In this document: positions 16,060-26,746 of the stretch, piece after piece
Position numbering within the stretch: position 1 is the stretch's first letter
How the letters are laid out: the number at the start of each line of letters is the position of its first letter
From: a candidate division Zixibacteria bacterium RBG-1
GTDB taxonomy: Bacteria > Zixibacteria > MSB-5A5 > DSPP01 > RBG-1
NCBI GenBank assembly: GCA_000447245.1
Contig: AUYT01000001.1
Location: 2,040,001-2,104,000 of the forward strand
Direction: 5' to 3'
DNA length: 64,000 nucleotides
Position numbers and translations under genes: made by a program
Notes under the pieces: generated by a model
Database searches by the model: none
What the model was told of the DNA's origin: nothing
What the model saw: the letters and a program-made list of their open reading frames with translations, nothing else

Positions 16060-18402
16060 ATGCGGGTTGGGAATAAAACAAGTTTTACTCGGTTCACACC
16101 TGGCTTATTAACTCTGGTTTTGATTTTTTTCTGCACTGCCATTTCAGCCCAGGAGCATACCATCTCCAAAATCACGGTGGAGGGGAACAAAATCGCTGAT
16201 CCCACTTTGATTTTAAATGTCTCAGGATTGCAGGTGGGGACCCCCTTGGAAGCCGAGGCCATCGAAAAAGCCATCAGATTTATTTATAACCTAGGGCTTT
16301 TTTCGGATGTCAAAATTTTAGGGACCCAGACTGCGGAAGGACTGGAACTTGCCATCCAGGTTCAGGAATATCCCCGTATCGCCAAAATTGAAATTGCAGG
16401 AAACCGCAAAATCAAAGATACCGACCTGAAAGATAAAATCAGTTTATCCGAGGGGAAGCTGGCTTCCCCTTATGAGGTTCAGGAGAGCGCTAATAAGCTC
16501 AAAGCTTTTTACAATGAAAAGGGGTATTTTTTGGCTCAGGTAGAAACTCAGGCCGAACCCAATGCGGCAGGAGAGTTGGCATTAAAATTTAAAATTAACG
16601 AAGGTAAAAAAATCAAAGTTCGCGGAATCGAGATTGAGGGGAATAAGATTTTTTCCGACAAAAAAATCCGCAAGCAGATGAAAACCAAACCCAAAGGGAT
16701 TTTGCGCAGCGGGAATTTTGAAGAACTGAAATACCAGGAAGACAAAGACCGGATTGTTGATTTTTATAAAAGGGAAGGTTATCTGGATGCTACGGTAGTA
16801 TCTGATTCTATCTGGTACGGCCCGGATAAAAAGAAAATGTATATCCGGCTGACCGTCTCTGAAGGAGACCGTTATCAATTTGGCAAGGTAAGATTTGATG
16901 GTCACAAGCTCTTTACTTCTGAAAAACTTTTGCAGCAGGTCAGGTTCAAAGAAGGGGAAATTTTCAGCCAGAAAAAATATGAAGAGACCCAGGCCAATAT
17001 TGAAAATCTGTATTTAGATGAAGGTTACATTTATCTCAGAATTCAGGATAAGCAAGCTACCCGGGGGAAAGTGGTGGATATCACCTTTCAGATCAATGAA
17101 GGTTCCCAGGCCCACGTCTATAAAATAAACATCGAAGGTAACACCAAAACCAAAGAAAAAGTGATTCGCCGGGAACTTTCTTTGAAACCGGGAGATGTCT
17201 TTAAAAGATCCCTTTTGATGAGAAGCTTAAGGGACGTAAGTTACTTGAATTATTTCGCCAATGTGGTCCCCAATTATGAAGTCTTACCAAGTGGGGATAT
17301 TGACCTGACTATCAAAGTCGAGGAAAAGCCGACCGGACAGGTTACTTTTGGAGCCGGCTACAGTGAAAGAGATAAACTGGTGGGGACTCTAGGACTGGGG
17401 ATTCCCAATTTATTCGGTAACGGACAATCTGTACAGCTGAATGTCGATTTTGGCGCACGGCGTAACACCTTCCAGATAAGCTACACTGACCCCTGGTTTC
17501 GAGATACTCCTACTTCGGTGGGATTTGACTTGTATAATGTCAACCGTAGATGGTATGATGACTATACCGAGGAAACTCGGGGAGTCGGATTGAGATTAGG
17601 GAAGAGATTATTCTGGCCGGATAATTATTTCAGAATCTTTTGGGGTTATCGCTTCGAATCAGTCAGATATAAGGAATTTTCCGACATCTATAAAACCATA
17701 GCCGATTCCCTATTTAACAAGTATTCCAATGTCGACTCCATTCCTTATCCTTACCGTCTAGCCAAAATTGACTGGCCCCAGCTGACCTCCAGCATGAGCT
17801 TGACCATTACCAGAGACAATCGGGATCTTCCCCAATTTGCCACTAAAGGATCTGCGGTTTCATGGACTGGAGAGCTGGCCGGCGGTCCTCTGGGAGGTGA
17901 CTGGGCTTATCACAAGCATATCATTGACTTGGCTGGCTATTTACCGTCTTTCTGGAAATTTACCTTGGTGGCTAAAGCCAGAATCGGGATAATTGACAGC
18001 TGGGGAGGAGATAGAAAAATTCCGTATATAGAAAGATTTGCCCCTGGAGGAGCCAATAATCCGGACGGAGTGGTCCGTGGTTATCCGGATGCCTGGATCG
18101 GTCCTATAGATCCCTTCACCGGTGCCCATTTAAGAGGTAAGGCTAAAATTATTTATAATCTCGAATATCAGTTTCCCTTGGTGGAACAGCAATTTTATGG
18201 ACTGCTTTTAGCAGATGCCGGGAATGCCTGGCTTTCTTACCAAGATATCAAGCCCTTTCCCAAGCATCTGTTTAAATCAGTGGGGGCCGGAGTCAGAATG
18301 ATAATACCCAGTTTAGGTTTAATCGGCTTTGATATAGCTTACGGGTTTGACTATACTGACCCTTCTTGGAGACCCCATTTCATTTTTGGTTCCAGATTTT
18401 AA
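16060..18402 (+). CDS. bamA: Outer membrane protein assembly factor BamA
   Basis: The 780-residue protein has a signal peptide (core 13-29, ISAQE), five POTRA domains (about 30-420) and a C-terminal Omp85 barrel. The barrel begins near GQVTFGAGYSERD and ends in a beta-signal-like GYDFTDPSWRPHFIFGSRF-type strand finishing in phenylalanine. FAPGGANNPDGVVRGYP corresponds to the conserved loop that carries the VRGF motif, here VRGY. BamA inserts barrel proteins into the outer membrane. It heads the ompH-lpxD block, an order common in Gram-negative bacteria. Confidence 0.95.
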   Translation: MRVGNKTSFTRFTPGLLTLVLIFFCTAISAQEHTISKITVEGNKIADPTLILNVSGLQVGTPLEAEAIEKAIRFIYNLGLFSDVKILGTQTAEGLELAIQVQEYPRIAKIEIAGNRKIKDTDLKDKISLSEGKLASPYEVQESANKLKAFYNEKGYFLAQVETQAEPNAAGELALKFKINEGKKIKVRGIEIEGNKIFSDKKIRKQMKTKPKGILRSGNFEELKYQEDKDRIVDFYKREGYLDATVVSDSIWYGPDKKKMYIRLTVSEGDRYQFGKVRFDGHKLFTSEKLLQQVRFKEGEIFSQKKYEETQANIENLYLDEGYIYLRIQDKQATRGKVVDITFQINEGSQAHVYKINIEGNTKTKEKVIRRELSLKPGDVFKRSLLMRSLRDVSYLNYFANVVPNYEVLPSGDIDLTIKVEEKPTGQVTFGAGYSERDKLVGTLGLGIPNLFGNGQSVQLNVDFGARRNTFQISYTDPWFRDTPTSVGFDLYNVNRRWYDDYTEETRGVGLRLGKRLFWPDNYFRIFWGYRFESVRYKEFSDIYKTIADSLFNKYSNVDSIPYPYRLAKIDWPQLTSSMSLTITRDNRDLPQFATKGSAVSWTGELAGGPLGGDWAYHKHIIDLAGYLPSFWKFTLVAKARIGIIDSWGGDRKIPYIERFAPGGANNPDGVVRGYPDAWIGPIDPFTGAHLRGKAKIIYNLEYQFPLVEQQFYGLLLADAGNAWLSYQDIKPFPKHLFKSVGAGVRMIIPSLGLIGFDIAYGFDYTDPSWRPHFIFGSRF

Positions 18403-18459
18403 ATGGTTACACCATCCCGTTAGGGAAAAAAATATTAACCCTTTAAGGAGGATTTAAAA

Positions 18460-18999
18460 ATGAAACTTCTTAGATTAGATAGAAAGTTGAGCTGGATTGG
18501 TTTGGGCTTAGTAGTCTTATTTTTTTCTGGTTATCAAGCTTACGCTGAAGAATTTAAATTGGGATTTATAAACTCCATTAAAATTAGAGCCGAATACAAA
18601 GAATTTGCCGATGCCCAAACCAAATTTGACAAAGAGATTGCCGAGTTTCAAAACCAGGATGTCTCATTGAGACAAGAGATAGACAGCCTGCAGAAGGTAT
18701 TGGAGAGCCAATCTCTTTTGCTTTCGGAAGCCAAGAGAAAGGAAAAGGAACAACAATTAGAGGTAAAAAAACAGGCCTACCGCAAGTTTTTTGATGAGAT
18801 CTTCGGGCCGGACGGGAAAGTTGAAAAAAAGAATGCCGAGCTGACCAAACCGATTCTGGATAAAATCAACGCTGCTTTAGAAAAGATCGCCAACCAGGAT
18901 GGTTATGCCTTTATCTTTGACGCGGTCAATGGAAATATCGCCTACGCCAAAAAAACTTTTGACATAACCGATAAAGTTTTAGCTGAGCTGAATAAGTGA
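18460..18999 (+). CDS. OmpH/Skp-family periplasmic chaperone
   Basis: The 179-residue protein has a signal peptide ending near YAEEF, then [15 protein letters not shown], matching the GYVNSxxI opening strand of OmpH/Skp proteins. A long charged coiled coil (about 50-120) follows. Skp trimers hold unfolded outer-membrane proteins for BamA. AAGGAGG precedes the ATG. The stop codon overlaps the GTG start of lpxD by four bases. Confidence 0.9.
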   Translation: MKLLRLDRKLSWIGLGLVVLFFSGYQAYAEEFKLGFINSIKIRAEYKEFADAQTKFDKEIAEFQNQDVSLRQEIDSLQKVLESQSLLLSEAKRKEKEQQLEVKKQAYRKFFDEIFGPDGKVEKKNAELTKPILDKINAALEKIANQDGYAFIFDAVNGNIAYAKKTFDITDKVLAELNK

Positions 19000-20042
19000 A
19001 GAAAACCTTAGGGGAAATTGTCCAATCCGTAAAAGGAGAATTATTTGGGGATGCCTCGATAGAAATCTGTGGGGTGGCTGGGTTGCAGGAAGCTCAAAAA
19101 GGAGAAATCTCTTTTTTAGCCAACCCCAAATACAAAAATTTTCTGAAATCAACTCGGGCCAGCGCTGTAATAACTAATGAAAAAATTGAAAATTCCCTCC
19201 CTTTTGCGGTAGTTAAACATCCTAACCCTCATTTGGCTTTTTCCCAAGTGGTCAAGCTTTTTTATCCGGAAAGAAGAAATTGTCCCGCTGAAATCCACCC
19301 CACTGCTATTTTAGGAAAAAACTTAAAATTGGGTCAGTCGGTTCATATCGGAGCTTATGCCGTACTGGAAAATGAGGCGCAAATCGGTGACCGCACCGCA
19401 GTTTTATCCGGTAGTTTTATTGGAGAGAAAAGCAAGATTGGTGAGAATTGTCTGATTTATCCTAATGTGACCATCAGGGAGAATGTTATCATAGGCAACA
19501 ATGTCATTATCCACTCCGGAGCCGTGATTGGGTCTGACGGTTTTGGGTTTGCTTTTGACGGAAAAGTGCATCAGAAAATTCCTCAAATTGGCAATGTGAT
19601 TATTGAGGATGATGTCGAGATTGGAGCTAATGTGACCATCGACCGGGCCGCCTTAGGTTCCACCAGAGTCGGTAAAGGGAGCAAAATCGACAACCTGGTT
19701 CAGATCGGACATTCGGTTGAAATAGGAGAAAACTGCATTTTAGTAGCCCAGGTTGGTATCGGGGGAAGCACCAAATTGGGAAAATATGTCACCCTAGGTG
19801 GACAAGCCGGTTTAGTGGGACATATTGAAATTGGAGATAAAGTTATAGTGGGAGCCCAGGGAGGAGTTACCAAATCTATTCCTCCCAACACCGTGGTTTC
19901 CGGCTATCCGGCCCGGGAACACCACAAAGCCAAAAAACTTGAAGCCAGCTTATCCTTTTTACCCCTTTATATAGAAAAAATTAAGCGGCTTGAAAAAGAA
20001 ATCGAGCAGCTGAAAAAAAAGTTGAAAAAAAAGAGCAAATAG
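18996..20042 (+). CDS. lpxD: UDP-3-O-acylglucosamine N-acyltransferase (LpxD)
   Basis: The 348-residue protein opens with an N-terminal uridine-binding domain ([14 protein letters not shown]). Many left-handed-helix hexapeptide repeats follow (about 100-300), including [17 protein letters not shown] and [15 protein letters not shown], which hold the expected catalytic-histidine region near [14 protein letters not shown]. It adds the second acyl chain in lipid A synthesis. The start is GTG at 18996, overlapping the ompH stop. It indicates lipopolysaccharide synthesis; other lpx genes are outside the window. Confidence 0.94.
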   Translation: MKKTLGEIVQSVKGELFGDASIEICGVAGLQEAQKGEISFLANPKYKNFLKSTRASAVITNEKIENSLPFAVVKHPNPHLAFSQVVKLFYPERRNCPAEIHPTAILGKNLKLGQSVHIGAYAVLENEAQIGDRTAVLSGSFIGEKSKIGENCLIYPNVTIRENVIIGNNVIIHSGAVIGSDGFGFAFDGKVHQKIPQIGNVIIEDDVEIGANVTIDRAALGSTRVGKGSKIDNLVQIGHSVEIGENCILVAQVGIGGSTKLGKYVTLGGQAGLVGHIEIGDKVIVGAQGGVTKSIPPNTVVSGYPAREHHKAKKLEASLSFLPLYIEKIKRLEKEIEQLKKKLKKKSK

Positions 20043-20105
20043 ATTAAGTTAGTAAGGGCAGCAAGCTTTACGTATTTCATACAGAGTACAAAAGAAGGAG
20101 GATGA

Positions 20106-20435
20106 ATGGGTAAGGCGCTGGAGATTACTGATTCGAATTTTGAACAAGAGGTGCTGAAAGAAAAGCTGCCGGTTTTGGTTGATTTTTGGGCTACCTGGTG
20201 CGGTCCCTGTCTGATGATGGCTCCGATTGTGGAGGAGATTGCCCAGGAGTATGCTGGCCGGCTGAAGGTGGCTAAACTGGATGTCGACCAAAACAACCAA
20301 ACTTCCATTCAGTATGGTATCAGATCTATTCCTACTTTGTTTTTTTTCAAAGACGGAAAAGTGGTGGATCGCATCGTGGGAGCTGTCCCCAAGCAACATT
20401 TTGTGGAGAAAATCGAAAAGATTTTAAACAGCTAA
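20106..20435 (+). CDS. trxA: Thioredoxin
   Basis: The 109-residue protein has the active-site WCGPC (C32, C35), the DFWATWCGPC context, the buried cis-proline block IRSIPTLFFFKDGK and a GAVPKQHF end region. It is a cytoplasmic disulfide reductase. GAAGGAGGATGA contains a strong ribosome binding site. An intrinsic terminator closes the unit 28 bases downstream. Presence directly after lpxD suggests it is the last gene of that transcription unit. Confidence 0.95.
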   Translation: MGKALEITDSNFEQEVLKEKLPVLVDFWATWCGPCLMMAPIVEEIAQEYAGRLKVAKLDVDQNNQTSIQYGIRSIPTLFFFKDGKVVDRIVGAVPKQHFVEKIEKILNS

Positions 20436-20462
20436 GAGGTAATTGCAAAATAGTAAGCTAAA

Positions 20463-20493
20463 AAAGGTCAGGTGCAGCTGACCTTTCTTTTTT
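20463..20493 (+). terminator. Rho-independent terminator after trxA
   Basis: AAAGGTCAG (20463-20471) pairs with CTGACCTTT (20478-20486) around a six-base loop. TTTTTT follows after CTT. Confidence 0.85.
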
Positions 20494-20534
20494 AGTTTTT
20501 AACTATTCAATAAGTCAGCCGATATAAATCAAAA

Positions 20535-21353
20535 ATGAGATACTACTCTTCTTCCTACAGCTGGGGTGGGGGGATGCTTACTCCGGTGGTTAAAATTTTG
20601 CTTTTGGGCAATCTGGGAGTCTTTATCCTTCAACATCTGGTGGGCTACCAGCTAATTACCTGGTTTGGACTGGTGCCTCATCTGGTGATAAACAAGGGAT
20701 GGCTGTGGCAGGTCGGGTCTTATATGTTCCTGCACGGAGGGCTGTTTCATATCCTGTTCAATATGTTTGTCTTGTGGATGTTTGGCTGTGAGATTGAGAG
20801 GGCTTGGGGACCCAGAGAGTTTTTGAAATATTATCTTTTGTGCGGAATCGGAGCCGGGGCTTTTACCGTGATATTATCCTGGAATTCCATAGTTCCCACC
20901 ATTGGGGCTTCCGGGGCTATCTTTGGAATTTTGGTGGCTTATGCCATGCTGTTTCCGGATCGTTTAATCTATGTTTATTTTCTGTTTCCGGTTAAGGCCA
21001 AATATCTGGTAATCTTTTTTGCGGTAATTGAGTTTTTAGCATCTATAAGACATACTTCCGACGGCATCGGGCATTTTGCTCACTTAGGGGGAATGGTGAT
21101 CGGATTTTTGTATATAAAAGCCGACTGGAGGACCAGAAACCTTTTTACTTTTTTCAAAAATTACCGATATAAGAGAGTGATGAAACAGCTGGAAAAGAAA
21201 AGAGAAGAAAAAGAAAGATTAATGGAAAGAGTGGACCAGATTCTGGATAAAATCAGCCGGGTGGGGATGGAAAATCTGACCAAAGAAGAAAAAAGGATTC
21301 TGGAAGAAGCCAGCCATACCCTCTCTGAAAATCAGGAGAGCAAGCTGGGCTAG
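20535..21353 (+). CDS. Rhomboid-family intramembrane serine protease
   Basis: The 272-residue protein has six hydrophobic segments. The catalytic serine S126 sits in GASGAIFG, the catalytic histidine is H183 in HFAHLGG, and the HILFNMFVLWMFG helix carries the conserved HxxxN (H72, N76). Rhomboids cut membrane helices within the bilayer. The C-terminal 70 residues are cytosolic, highly charged and coiled-coil-like (KKREEKERLMERVDQILDKI), as in many bacterial rhomboids. The next gene follows after 35 bases in the same direction. Confidence 0.92.
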   Translation: MRYYSSSYSWGGGMLTPVVKILLLGNLGVFILQHLVGYQLITWFGLVPHLVINKGWLWQVGSYMFLHGGLFHILFNMFVLWMFGCEIERAWGPREFLKYYLLCGIGAGAFTVILSWNSIVPTIGASGAIFGILVAYAMLFPDRLIYVYFLFPVKAKYLVIFFAVIEFLASIRHTSDGIGHFAHLGGMVIGFLYIKADWRTRNLFTFFKNYRYKRVMKQLEKKREEKERLMERVDQILDKISRVGMENLTKEEKRILEEASHTLSENQESKLG

Positions 21354-21388
21354 ATGGCTACAGCCATGGTGTAACCAAAAGCTCTTTT

Positions 21389-22528
21389 ATGAGCAAAAAA
21401 ATTCTGATAGCCGACAAAAGTATAACTATCCGCTCCATTGCCGAGTCCTTGCTAAGACAGAAGGGGTATGAAGTTGCTACCGCCGCCGAGCAGGACAAAG
21501 CTTTAAGCTCCATCAGGGAATCCCCTCCGGATTTAATCTTTTTGGATTATTCTCTTCCCAGCGTCAGTTTATCCATTTTTTTGCAGACTCTGAAATCCGA
21601 GCCGGAACTGAAAAACGTGCCGGTGGTCTTGATGTTTCCCATCTCGGAATTGAAAAAGCAGGAAAGTTTAATCCAGAAAGAGAATTTGAGTTACTTGATT
21701 AAACCTTTCACCCCCAAAGAGCTTCTGGTCAAAACCGAAGAGTTTATCAAAGAGTTTAAGGCTCCCGCTCCCCCGCCCAGTTCAGCCAAAAAGAAAAGTA
21801 ATATTGAGCTGGTGGAAGAGGCTTCAGCTAAGGAAGTGGATGCATTCTTTGATAACCTTATTCCAGAGGAAGGTACACCGGGTAAAACGGAAAAAGTCTC
21901 TTTGCCGGAAGAGGAGGAAGATTTGGTACTGTCTACTTCCTTTGCCGACGTATCGCCGGAGGAGGAAGAGCCGGAGGCAGTTGATAAACCGCATGATTAT
22001 GAATGGTTTTTAAGCGAAATGAAAGGTGAGGGGAAAAAACCGGGGGATAAAAAGAAATCAGCTTCTGCTCCATCAAAATCCAGTCCCAAGACAGAAAAAC
22101 CGGCTAAAAAGGATGACGAAATTGAGACCAAGAAATTGGATGTCGAGGTACGGGAAATGGGTACTTCTAAGCTGAAATTGGATAAGATACTCTCCAAGAT
22201 GAAGGAAAAAGAAGAGGAGGAAGAAGAGGAACCGCTTTCCGGCTATGCCCAGCTGAAAAATGAAAAGGAAAAAGTCAAAGAAGATTCTATAAAGACCAGC
22301 AAGCTTCCGATGGAGTCTATTCTCCCGACCCCCAAAAAGGAACCCTCACCCAAATCAGCTACTCCTACGGAAGCCCCACCGGCTTTGGATTATTACAAGA
22401 TGGTAGATGAGATCGTGGAAGAAGTGTCGGATAAACTGGCTAAGGAGATTGTGAAAAAAATTGACAAGGAAACGGTTTCAAAACTACTCAAAGAAAAAAT
22501 CGAGAATCTGAATTTTAAAATCTCCTAA
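21389..22528 (+). CDS. Receiver-domain protein with long acidic/basic linker
   Basis: Residues 1-125 are a CheY-like receiver with D9, the phospho-acceptor D53 (LIFLDYSLP) and the KPF motif near K107. About 200 residues of low-complexity Pro/Glu/Lys-rich sequence follow, with runs such as EEEEEEEEPLSG. The last 50 residues (DYYKMVDEIVEEVSDKLAKEIVKKID) form an amphipathic helical tail. No DNA-binding domain is seen. This layout resembles myxobacterial and FCB response regulators that act through protein contacts. No histidine kinase is next to it. Output unknown. Confidence 0.7.
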   Translation: MSKKILIADKSITIRSIAESLLRQKGYEVATAAEQDKALSSIRESPPDLIFLDYSLPSVSLSIFLQTLKSEPELKNVPVVLMFPISELKKQESLIQKENLSYLIKPFTPKELLVKTEEFIKEFKAPAPPPSSAKKKSNIELVEEASAKEVDAFFDNLIPEEGTPGKTEKVSLPEEEEDLVLSTSFADVSPEEEEPEAVDKPHDYEWFLSEMKGEGKKPGDKKKSASAPSKSSPKTEKPAKKDDEIETKKLDVEVREMGTSKLKLDKILSKMKEKEEEEEEEPLSGYAQLKNEKEKVKEDSIKTSKLPMESILPTPKKEPSPKSATPTEAPPALDYYKMVDEIVEEVSDKLAKEIVKKIDKETVSKLLKEKIENLNFKIS

Positions 22529-23163
22529 CGCACCCGATATTCTTTTAAGACGTAAGTAGCACTCCCCCAAATCCTTTCCACTGTTAATTTAGTTATGCCA
22601 ATAGAAGGAGCAAACCAACGAGTGTCGGTATAATCCGGACAATTACAAGTTACAATTCTATAGCAATCGTTAAAACTACCGGCCGGAACAGCGATATTTT
22701 CAACTGTCTCTACACTATCCGCAATTGCAACCTCGACCGGACAGGCAGCACAGAAACAAGCATCGATATTCCATTCGGCTCCTATCTGTAGAGGAACTTC
22801 CAGCAAAATTTTGAATTGACAGCCGTAATCTTTATTCAGATACTCTCTTAATTCATTCCCCTCAAATTTTAAATAAGAAATAATGGTGTCCGAGAGATTA
22901 GCAGAGTGAAAGGTAATTTTTCTTTTGATAAAGACCGAACTCCCATCTGAAAGAGTGTCATATCCGCTTATTTCCTCCCTAATTTCTGAATCAAAACAAT
23001 ACCAGTTGCAAATTTTCCCCTCATACACCCAATAATTCCCAACCGCCAAGGGGAATAAATCTTTTATTCCTGGAGGACCGGTTGGGTTCTTTTGGCAACT
23101 GAATAGAAAAAGAATAATCAGCCCCACCAAGCATATTAAACTTACCTTAAAAGCAAATCTCAT
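22525..23163 (-). CDS. Putative lipoprotein, Cys-rich, unknown function
   Basis: The 212-residue protein has a lipoprotein signal (LIILFLFSC, lipidated C23). A PLAVGNYWVYEG segment follows, common in exported FCB-group lipoproteins. About ten further cysteines include CFCAACP and CNCPDY. The end is beta-rich (ITKLTVERIWGSATYVLKEY). It converges on the receiver-protein gene, overlapping it by four bases. No catalytic motif is recognised. Confidence 0.65.
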   Translation of the reverse strand: MRFAFKVSLICLVGLIILFLFSCQKNPTGPPGIKDLFPLAVGNYWVYEGKICNWYCFDSEIREEISGYDTLSDGSSVFIKRKITFHSANLSDTIISYLKFEGNELREYLNKDYGCQFKILLEVPLQIGAEWNIDACFCAACPVEVAIADSVETVENIAVPAGSFNDCYRIVTCNCPDYTDTRWFAPSIGITKLTVERIWGSATYVLKEYRVR

Positions 23164-23304
23164 ATTACCTCCCTATCTGGAGCAGGAAACTTTTATCTCA
23201 CAATAAATATAAGTGATTTCTATATAAAAAACAAGTGGATTCTTAATAAAAAGAGGTGCTGTTACACTTGAAATTTTATAAGATTATATTATTTTAGGAA
23301 TCTA

Positions 23305-24264
23305 ATGAAAATCATCATCCCCGCAGCCGGAGTCGGCACCCGTCTAAGACCGCATACATATTCAGAACCCAAAGCTTTGCTAAATGTCGCCGGGAAACCC
23401 ATCTTAGGGCATATTTTAGATAATCTTAAGCCTCTAGGCCCTAAGGAGGTAATCTTTGTAATTGGCTTTTTGGGTCATAAATTAATTGATTTTGTGAAAA
23501 AAAATTATAAATTTAAGACCAATTTTGTGAAGCAAAAAAAACTTTTGGGTTTGGGACATGCGATTTATTTGACCAGAAATTTTATCAGCCAGGAGCCGGC
23601 TTTAATTATTTTAGGCGATACCATCATTGATTCAGATTTGAAATTTGTAAAAAAGAGTAAATACAATCTTTTGGGAACTTGTGAGGTTAAAGATCCCCAA
23701 AGATTCGGAATTGCAGAGGTCCAAAATGGCTGGGTTAAAAAATTGACCGAAAAGCTAAAAAGACCGAAAGGTAATTTGGCTTTGGTGGGTGTTTATTATA
23801 TAAAAGATACCAATTTGTTCAAACAGTGCTTGAATGAGATTGTAGGAAATGGTAAAATGACTAAAGGGGAATATCAATTGACTGATGTTTTACAAAAGAT
23901 GATTGATAAAAAAGCTAAATTCAAAACTTTTGAAGTCCAGGGCTGGCACGATTGCGGAAAAATTGAAACGCTATTGCAGACCAACCGTTATCTTTTAATG
24001 AGAAATGGTTTTCCCTCCAGCAAACAAATCCCTGGGTCTGTAACCCTTCCCCCGGTTTTTATTTCACCTCAAGCCAAAATTGAAAACTCGGTAATCGGGC
24101 CTTTTGTCACAGTGGGGGATAAAGCTTGGATAAAAAATTCTGTAGTTTTTGATTCTATTGTCAATGAGAAAGCACAAGTGTTGCACACTATTTTGAATGC
24201 TCAAGTCGTCAGGAAAAATGCGTTGGTAAATGAAAATGATTGGCCATTCATCAATTTAAGTTAA
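23305..24264 (+). CDS. Sugar-1-phosphate nucleotidyltransferase with short left-handed-helix tail
   Basis: The 319-residue protein begins [26 protein letters not shown], the G-x-G-T-R-L-x-P-x-T signature of nucleotidyltransferases such as RmlA. Other blocks are [10 protein letters not shown] (metal-binding Asp), GVYYIKD and [10 protein letters not shown]. The last 80 residues hold hexapeptide-like repeats ([20 protein letters not shown]). It would activate a sugar phosphate to an NDP-sugar. The exact substrate (glucose-1-phosphate is most usual) cannot be told. metK follows after 22 bases. Confidence 0.83.
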   Translation: MKIIIPAAGVGTRLRPHTYSEPKALLNVAGKPILGHILDNLKPLGPKEVIFVIGFLGHKLIDFVKKNYKFKTNFVKQKKLLGLGHAIYLTRNFISQEPALIILGDTIIDSDLKFVKKSKYNLLGTCEVKDPQRFGIAEVQNGWVKKLTEKLKRPKGNLALVGVYYIKDTNLFKQCLNEIVGNGKMTKGEYQLTDVLQKMIDKKAKFKTFEVQGWHDCGKIETLLQTNRYLLMRNGFPSSKQIPGSVTLPPVFISPQAKIENSVIGPFVTVGDKAWIKNSVVFDSIVNEKAQVLHTILNAQVVRKNALVNENDWPFINLS

Positions 24265-24286
24265 GTTTTTAACTTCAGGAGGAAAG

Positions 24287-25450
24287 TTGAATAACAAAGA
24301 CTTCTTTTTTACATCCGAATCAGTGACCGAAGGGCATCCGGATAAAGTTTGCGACCAGATTTCAGATGCGGTTCTAGACGAAGTGCTCAAACAAGATTCT
24401 AAGGGGAGGGTGGCATGTGAAACTTTTATAACGGTAGGATTGGTAATTGTGGGAGGAGAGATAACCACTACCGGTTACGCGGATATTGGGGGTTTAACCA
24501 GAAATCTTATCAAAGATATCGGCTACACTGATGCCAAATATGGTTTCAACTATCAAACCTGTTCGGTTTTAAATGCTATTGGAGAGCAATCACCGGATAT
24601 TTCTCAAGGGGTTGATATCGGCGGTGCTGGTGACCAGGGTTTAATGATTGGATACGCTTGTAATGAAACTCCAGAACTGATGCCTATGTCGATTATGCTG
24701 GCACATAAGTTAACCAAAAGATTAGCGGAGGTGAGAAAGACAAAGCTTGTACCTTATTTAGGTCCGGACGGTAAATCGCAAGTCACAATCCAATATCAAA
24801 ATGGAAAACCCACCAGAGTAGAAGCCGTGGTCATTTCCTGTCAACATACCGAAGAGATTTTGGATAAAAGCGGTAAGACTATCACCCCAGAAGCTGTGGA
24901 AGAAATTAAACAACAAGTGATCTTCTCTGTGATTGAGGAAAAGTTAAGAGATAAAAATACCAAATATTATATCAACCCCACTGGTAAATTTGTGGTGGGA
25001 GGACCTCAATCAGACACCGGTATGACCGGTAGAAAAATTATTGTGGATACTTATGGCGGGATGTGCCCTCATGGTGGAGGAGCTTTTTCCGGAAAAGACC
25101 CTACTAAAGTAGACCGCTCTGCCAGTTATATGGCACGCTATATTGCTAAAAATATTGTAGCTACTGGTGTGGTGGAACAGTGCTCTATCCAGCTGGCTTA
25201 TGCCATCGGAATAAAAGAACCGGTATCTATTTATGTGGATACTTCAGGAGGAAAAGAGATTCCTAATTCTAAATTATTAGAATTAATTAGAAAAATTTTT
25301 GTGCTAACCCCCCAAGGGATTATGGATATGTTAAATTTAAGAAGACCTATTTATAAAAAAACTGCCGCCTATGGACATTTTGGAAGAAACGAACCAGAAT
25401 TTACTTGGGAAAAAACAGATAAAGTCAACGACTTACTGAAAGGATTATAA
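24287..25450 (+). CDS. metK: S-adenosylmethionine synthase
   Basis: The 387-residue protein has [21 protein letters not shown] at its N-terminus (methionine/ATP site), [12 protein letters not shown] and [16 protein letters not shown], all signatures of MetK. It makes SAM from methionine and ATP. The start is TTG at 24287: AGGAGG lies 4 bases upstream and no in-frame ATG is available. No SAM riboswitch-like fold is seen in the 22-base gap. ahcY follows after 1 base, giving the activated-methyl cycle pair. Confidence 0.96.
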   Translation: MNNKDFFFTSESVTEGHPDKVCDQISDAVLDEVLKQDSKGRVACETFITVGLVIVGGEITTTGYADIGGLTRNLIKDIGYTDAKYGFNYQTCSVLNAIGEQSPDISQGVDIGGAGDQGLMIGYACNETPELMPMSIMLAHKLTKRLAEVRKTKLVPYLGPDGKSQVTIQYQNGKPTRVEAVVISCQHTEEILDKSGKTITPEAVEEIKQQVIFSVIEEKLRDKNTKYYINPTGKFVVGGPQSDTGMTGRKIIVDTYGGMCPHGGGAFSGKDPTKVDRSASYMARYIAKNIVATGVVEQCSIQLAYAIGIKEPVSIYVDTSGGKEIPNSKLLELIRKIFVLTPQGIMDMLNLRRPIYKKTAAYGHFGRNEPEFTWEKTDKVNDLLKGL

Positions 25451-25451
25451 A

Positions 25452-26708
25452 ATGCAATATGATGTCAAAGATTTGAAATTAGCCAAAGCCGGTAGATTAC
25501 GAATCGAATGGGCTGAAAAAAATATGCCGGTCTTAAGATTAATCAGAAAACAGTTTGAAAAACAAAAACCTTTAAAAGGTAAACAGATTGCGGCCTGTCT
25601 GCATGTCACTACCGAGACCGCCAATTTGATGGTTACCCTAAAAGCTGGTGGAGCTAAAGTGGCTTTATGTGCTTCCAATCCTTTATCTACTCAAGATGAT
25701 GCGGCTGCCAGTTTAGTCAAGGATTTCGGGATTCCAGTCTTTGCTATCAAAGGGGAGGATAACAAAACTTATTACAAACATATCAAAAGTACCTTGAGTT
25801 TAAAACCACAAATTACAATGGATGATGGAGCTGATTTGGTTTCCACTTTGCATACCGGTCGAACTGACTTGGTAAAAAATATAATTGGAGGAACAGAGGA
25901 GACTACCACCGGAGTTATTCGATTGAGAAGTTTGGAAAAACAAAATTTGTTAAAATTTCCTATTATTTCTGTCAACGATTCTAAAACTAAACATTGGTTT
26001 GACAATAGATATGGAACTGGTCAGTCCACCTTAGATGGAATTTTAAGGGCTACTAATATTCTGTTTGCTGGTTTAAAAGTGGTGGTTTGCGGTTACGGTT
26101 GGTGTGGACGTGGTTTTGCGTCAAGAGCTAAAGGTATGGGAGCGGATGTGATTGTGACCGAAGTTGACCCCTTGAAGGCCTTGGAAGCTACCATGGATGG
26201 GTATAAAGTGATTCCGATTGATGCAGCGGCCAAAATCGGAGATTTATTTGTGACTTTGACCGGGGATGTCTCTGTTATAAGGAAAGAACATTTTTTGAAA
26301 ATGAAAGATGGTGCCATTATGGCTAATTCCGGTCATTTCAATGTGGAAATCGATATTGAAGGTTTGAAGAAAATTTCCAAGTCCAAGAGAAAAACCAGAG
26401 AGTTTGTGGAGGAGTTCACATTAAGAAACGGAAAAAGAATTAATCTTTTAGGAGACGGAAGATTAATCAATCTGGCAGCAGCCGAAGGTCATCCGGCCAC
26501 GGTAATGGATATGTCTTTTGCCAATCAATCCTTGGCAGCAGAGTATTTGGCTACCCATGGCAAAAAATTACAAAAGAAAGTTTATCCAGTTCCAGAAACA
26601 ATTGACCAAAAAATTGCTAAATTGAAATTAGAAGCTATGGGAGTGAAAATTGACCAGCTGACTCCGGAGCAGAAAAAATATCTGACTTCCTGGGAACTGG
26701 GGACTTAA
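25452..26708 (+). CDS. ahcY: Adenosylhomocysteinase (SAH hydrolase)
   Basis: The 418-residue protein shows [19 protein letters not shown] and [14 protein letters not shown] near the N-terminus, [20 protein letters not shown] in the middle, and the NAD-binding [21 protein letters not shown]. It lacks the extra insertion of the long proteobacterial form, so it is the short archaeal/thermophile-like type. It converts S-adenosylhomocysteine to homocysteine and adenosine. Its ATG comes 1 base after metK's stop, so the pair is co-translated. Confidence 0.95.
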   Translation: MQYDVKDLKLAKAGRLRIEWAEKNMPVLRLIRKQFEKQKPLKGKQIAACLHVTTETANLMVTLKAGGAKVALCASNPLSTQDDAAASLVKDFGIPVFAIKGEDNKTYYKHIKSTLSLKPQITMDDGADLVSTLHTGRTDLVKNIIGGTEETTTGVIRLRSLEKQNLLKFPIISVNDSKTKHWFDNRYGTGQSTLDGILRATNILFAGLKVVVCGYGWCGRGFASRAKGMGADVIVTEVDPLKALEATMDGYKVIPIDAAAKIGDLFVTLTGDVSVIRKEHFLKMKDGAIMANSGHFNVEIDIEGLKKISKSKRKTREFVEEFTLRNGKRINLLGDGRLINLAAAEGHPATVMDMSFANQSLAAEYLATHGKKLQKKVYPVPETIDQKIAKLKLEAMGVKIDQLTPEQKKYLTSWELGT

Positions 26709-26746
26709 CCTTTAGGTTTTAGGTGGACTTTAGCAGAGGGGAGATA

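Noticed and set aside
24265-24286. SAM riboswitch before metK
   Set aside because: Only 22 bases separate metK from the previous gene; no aptamer can fit.
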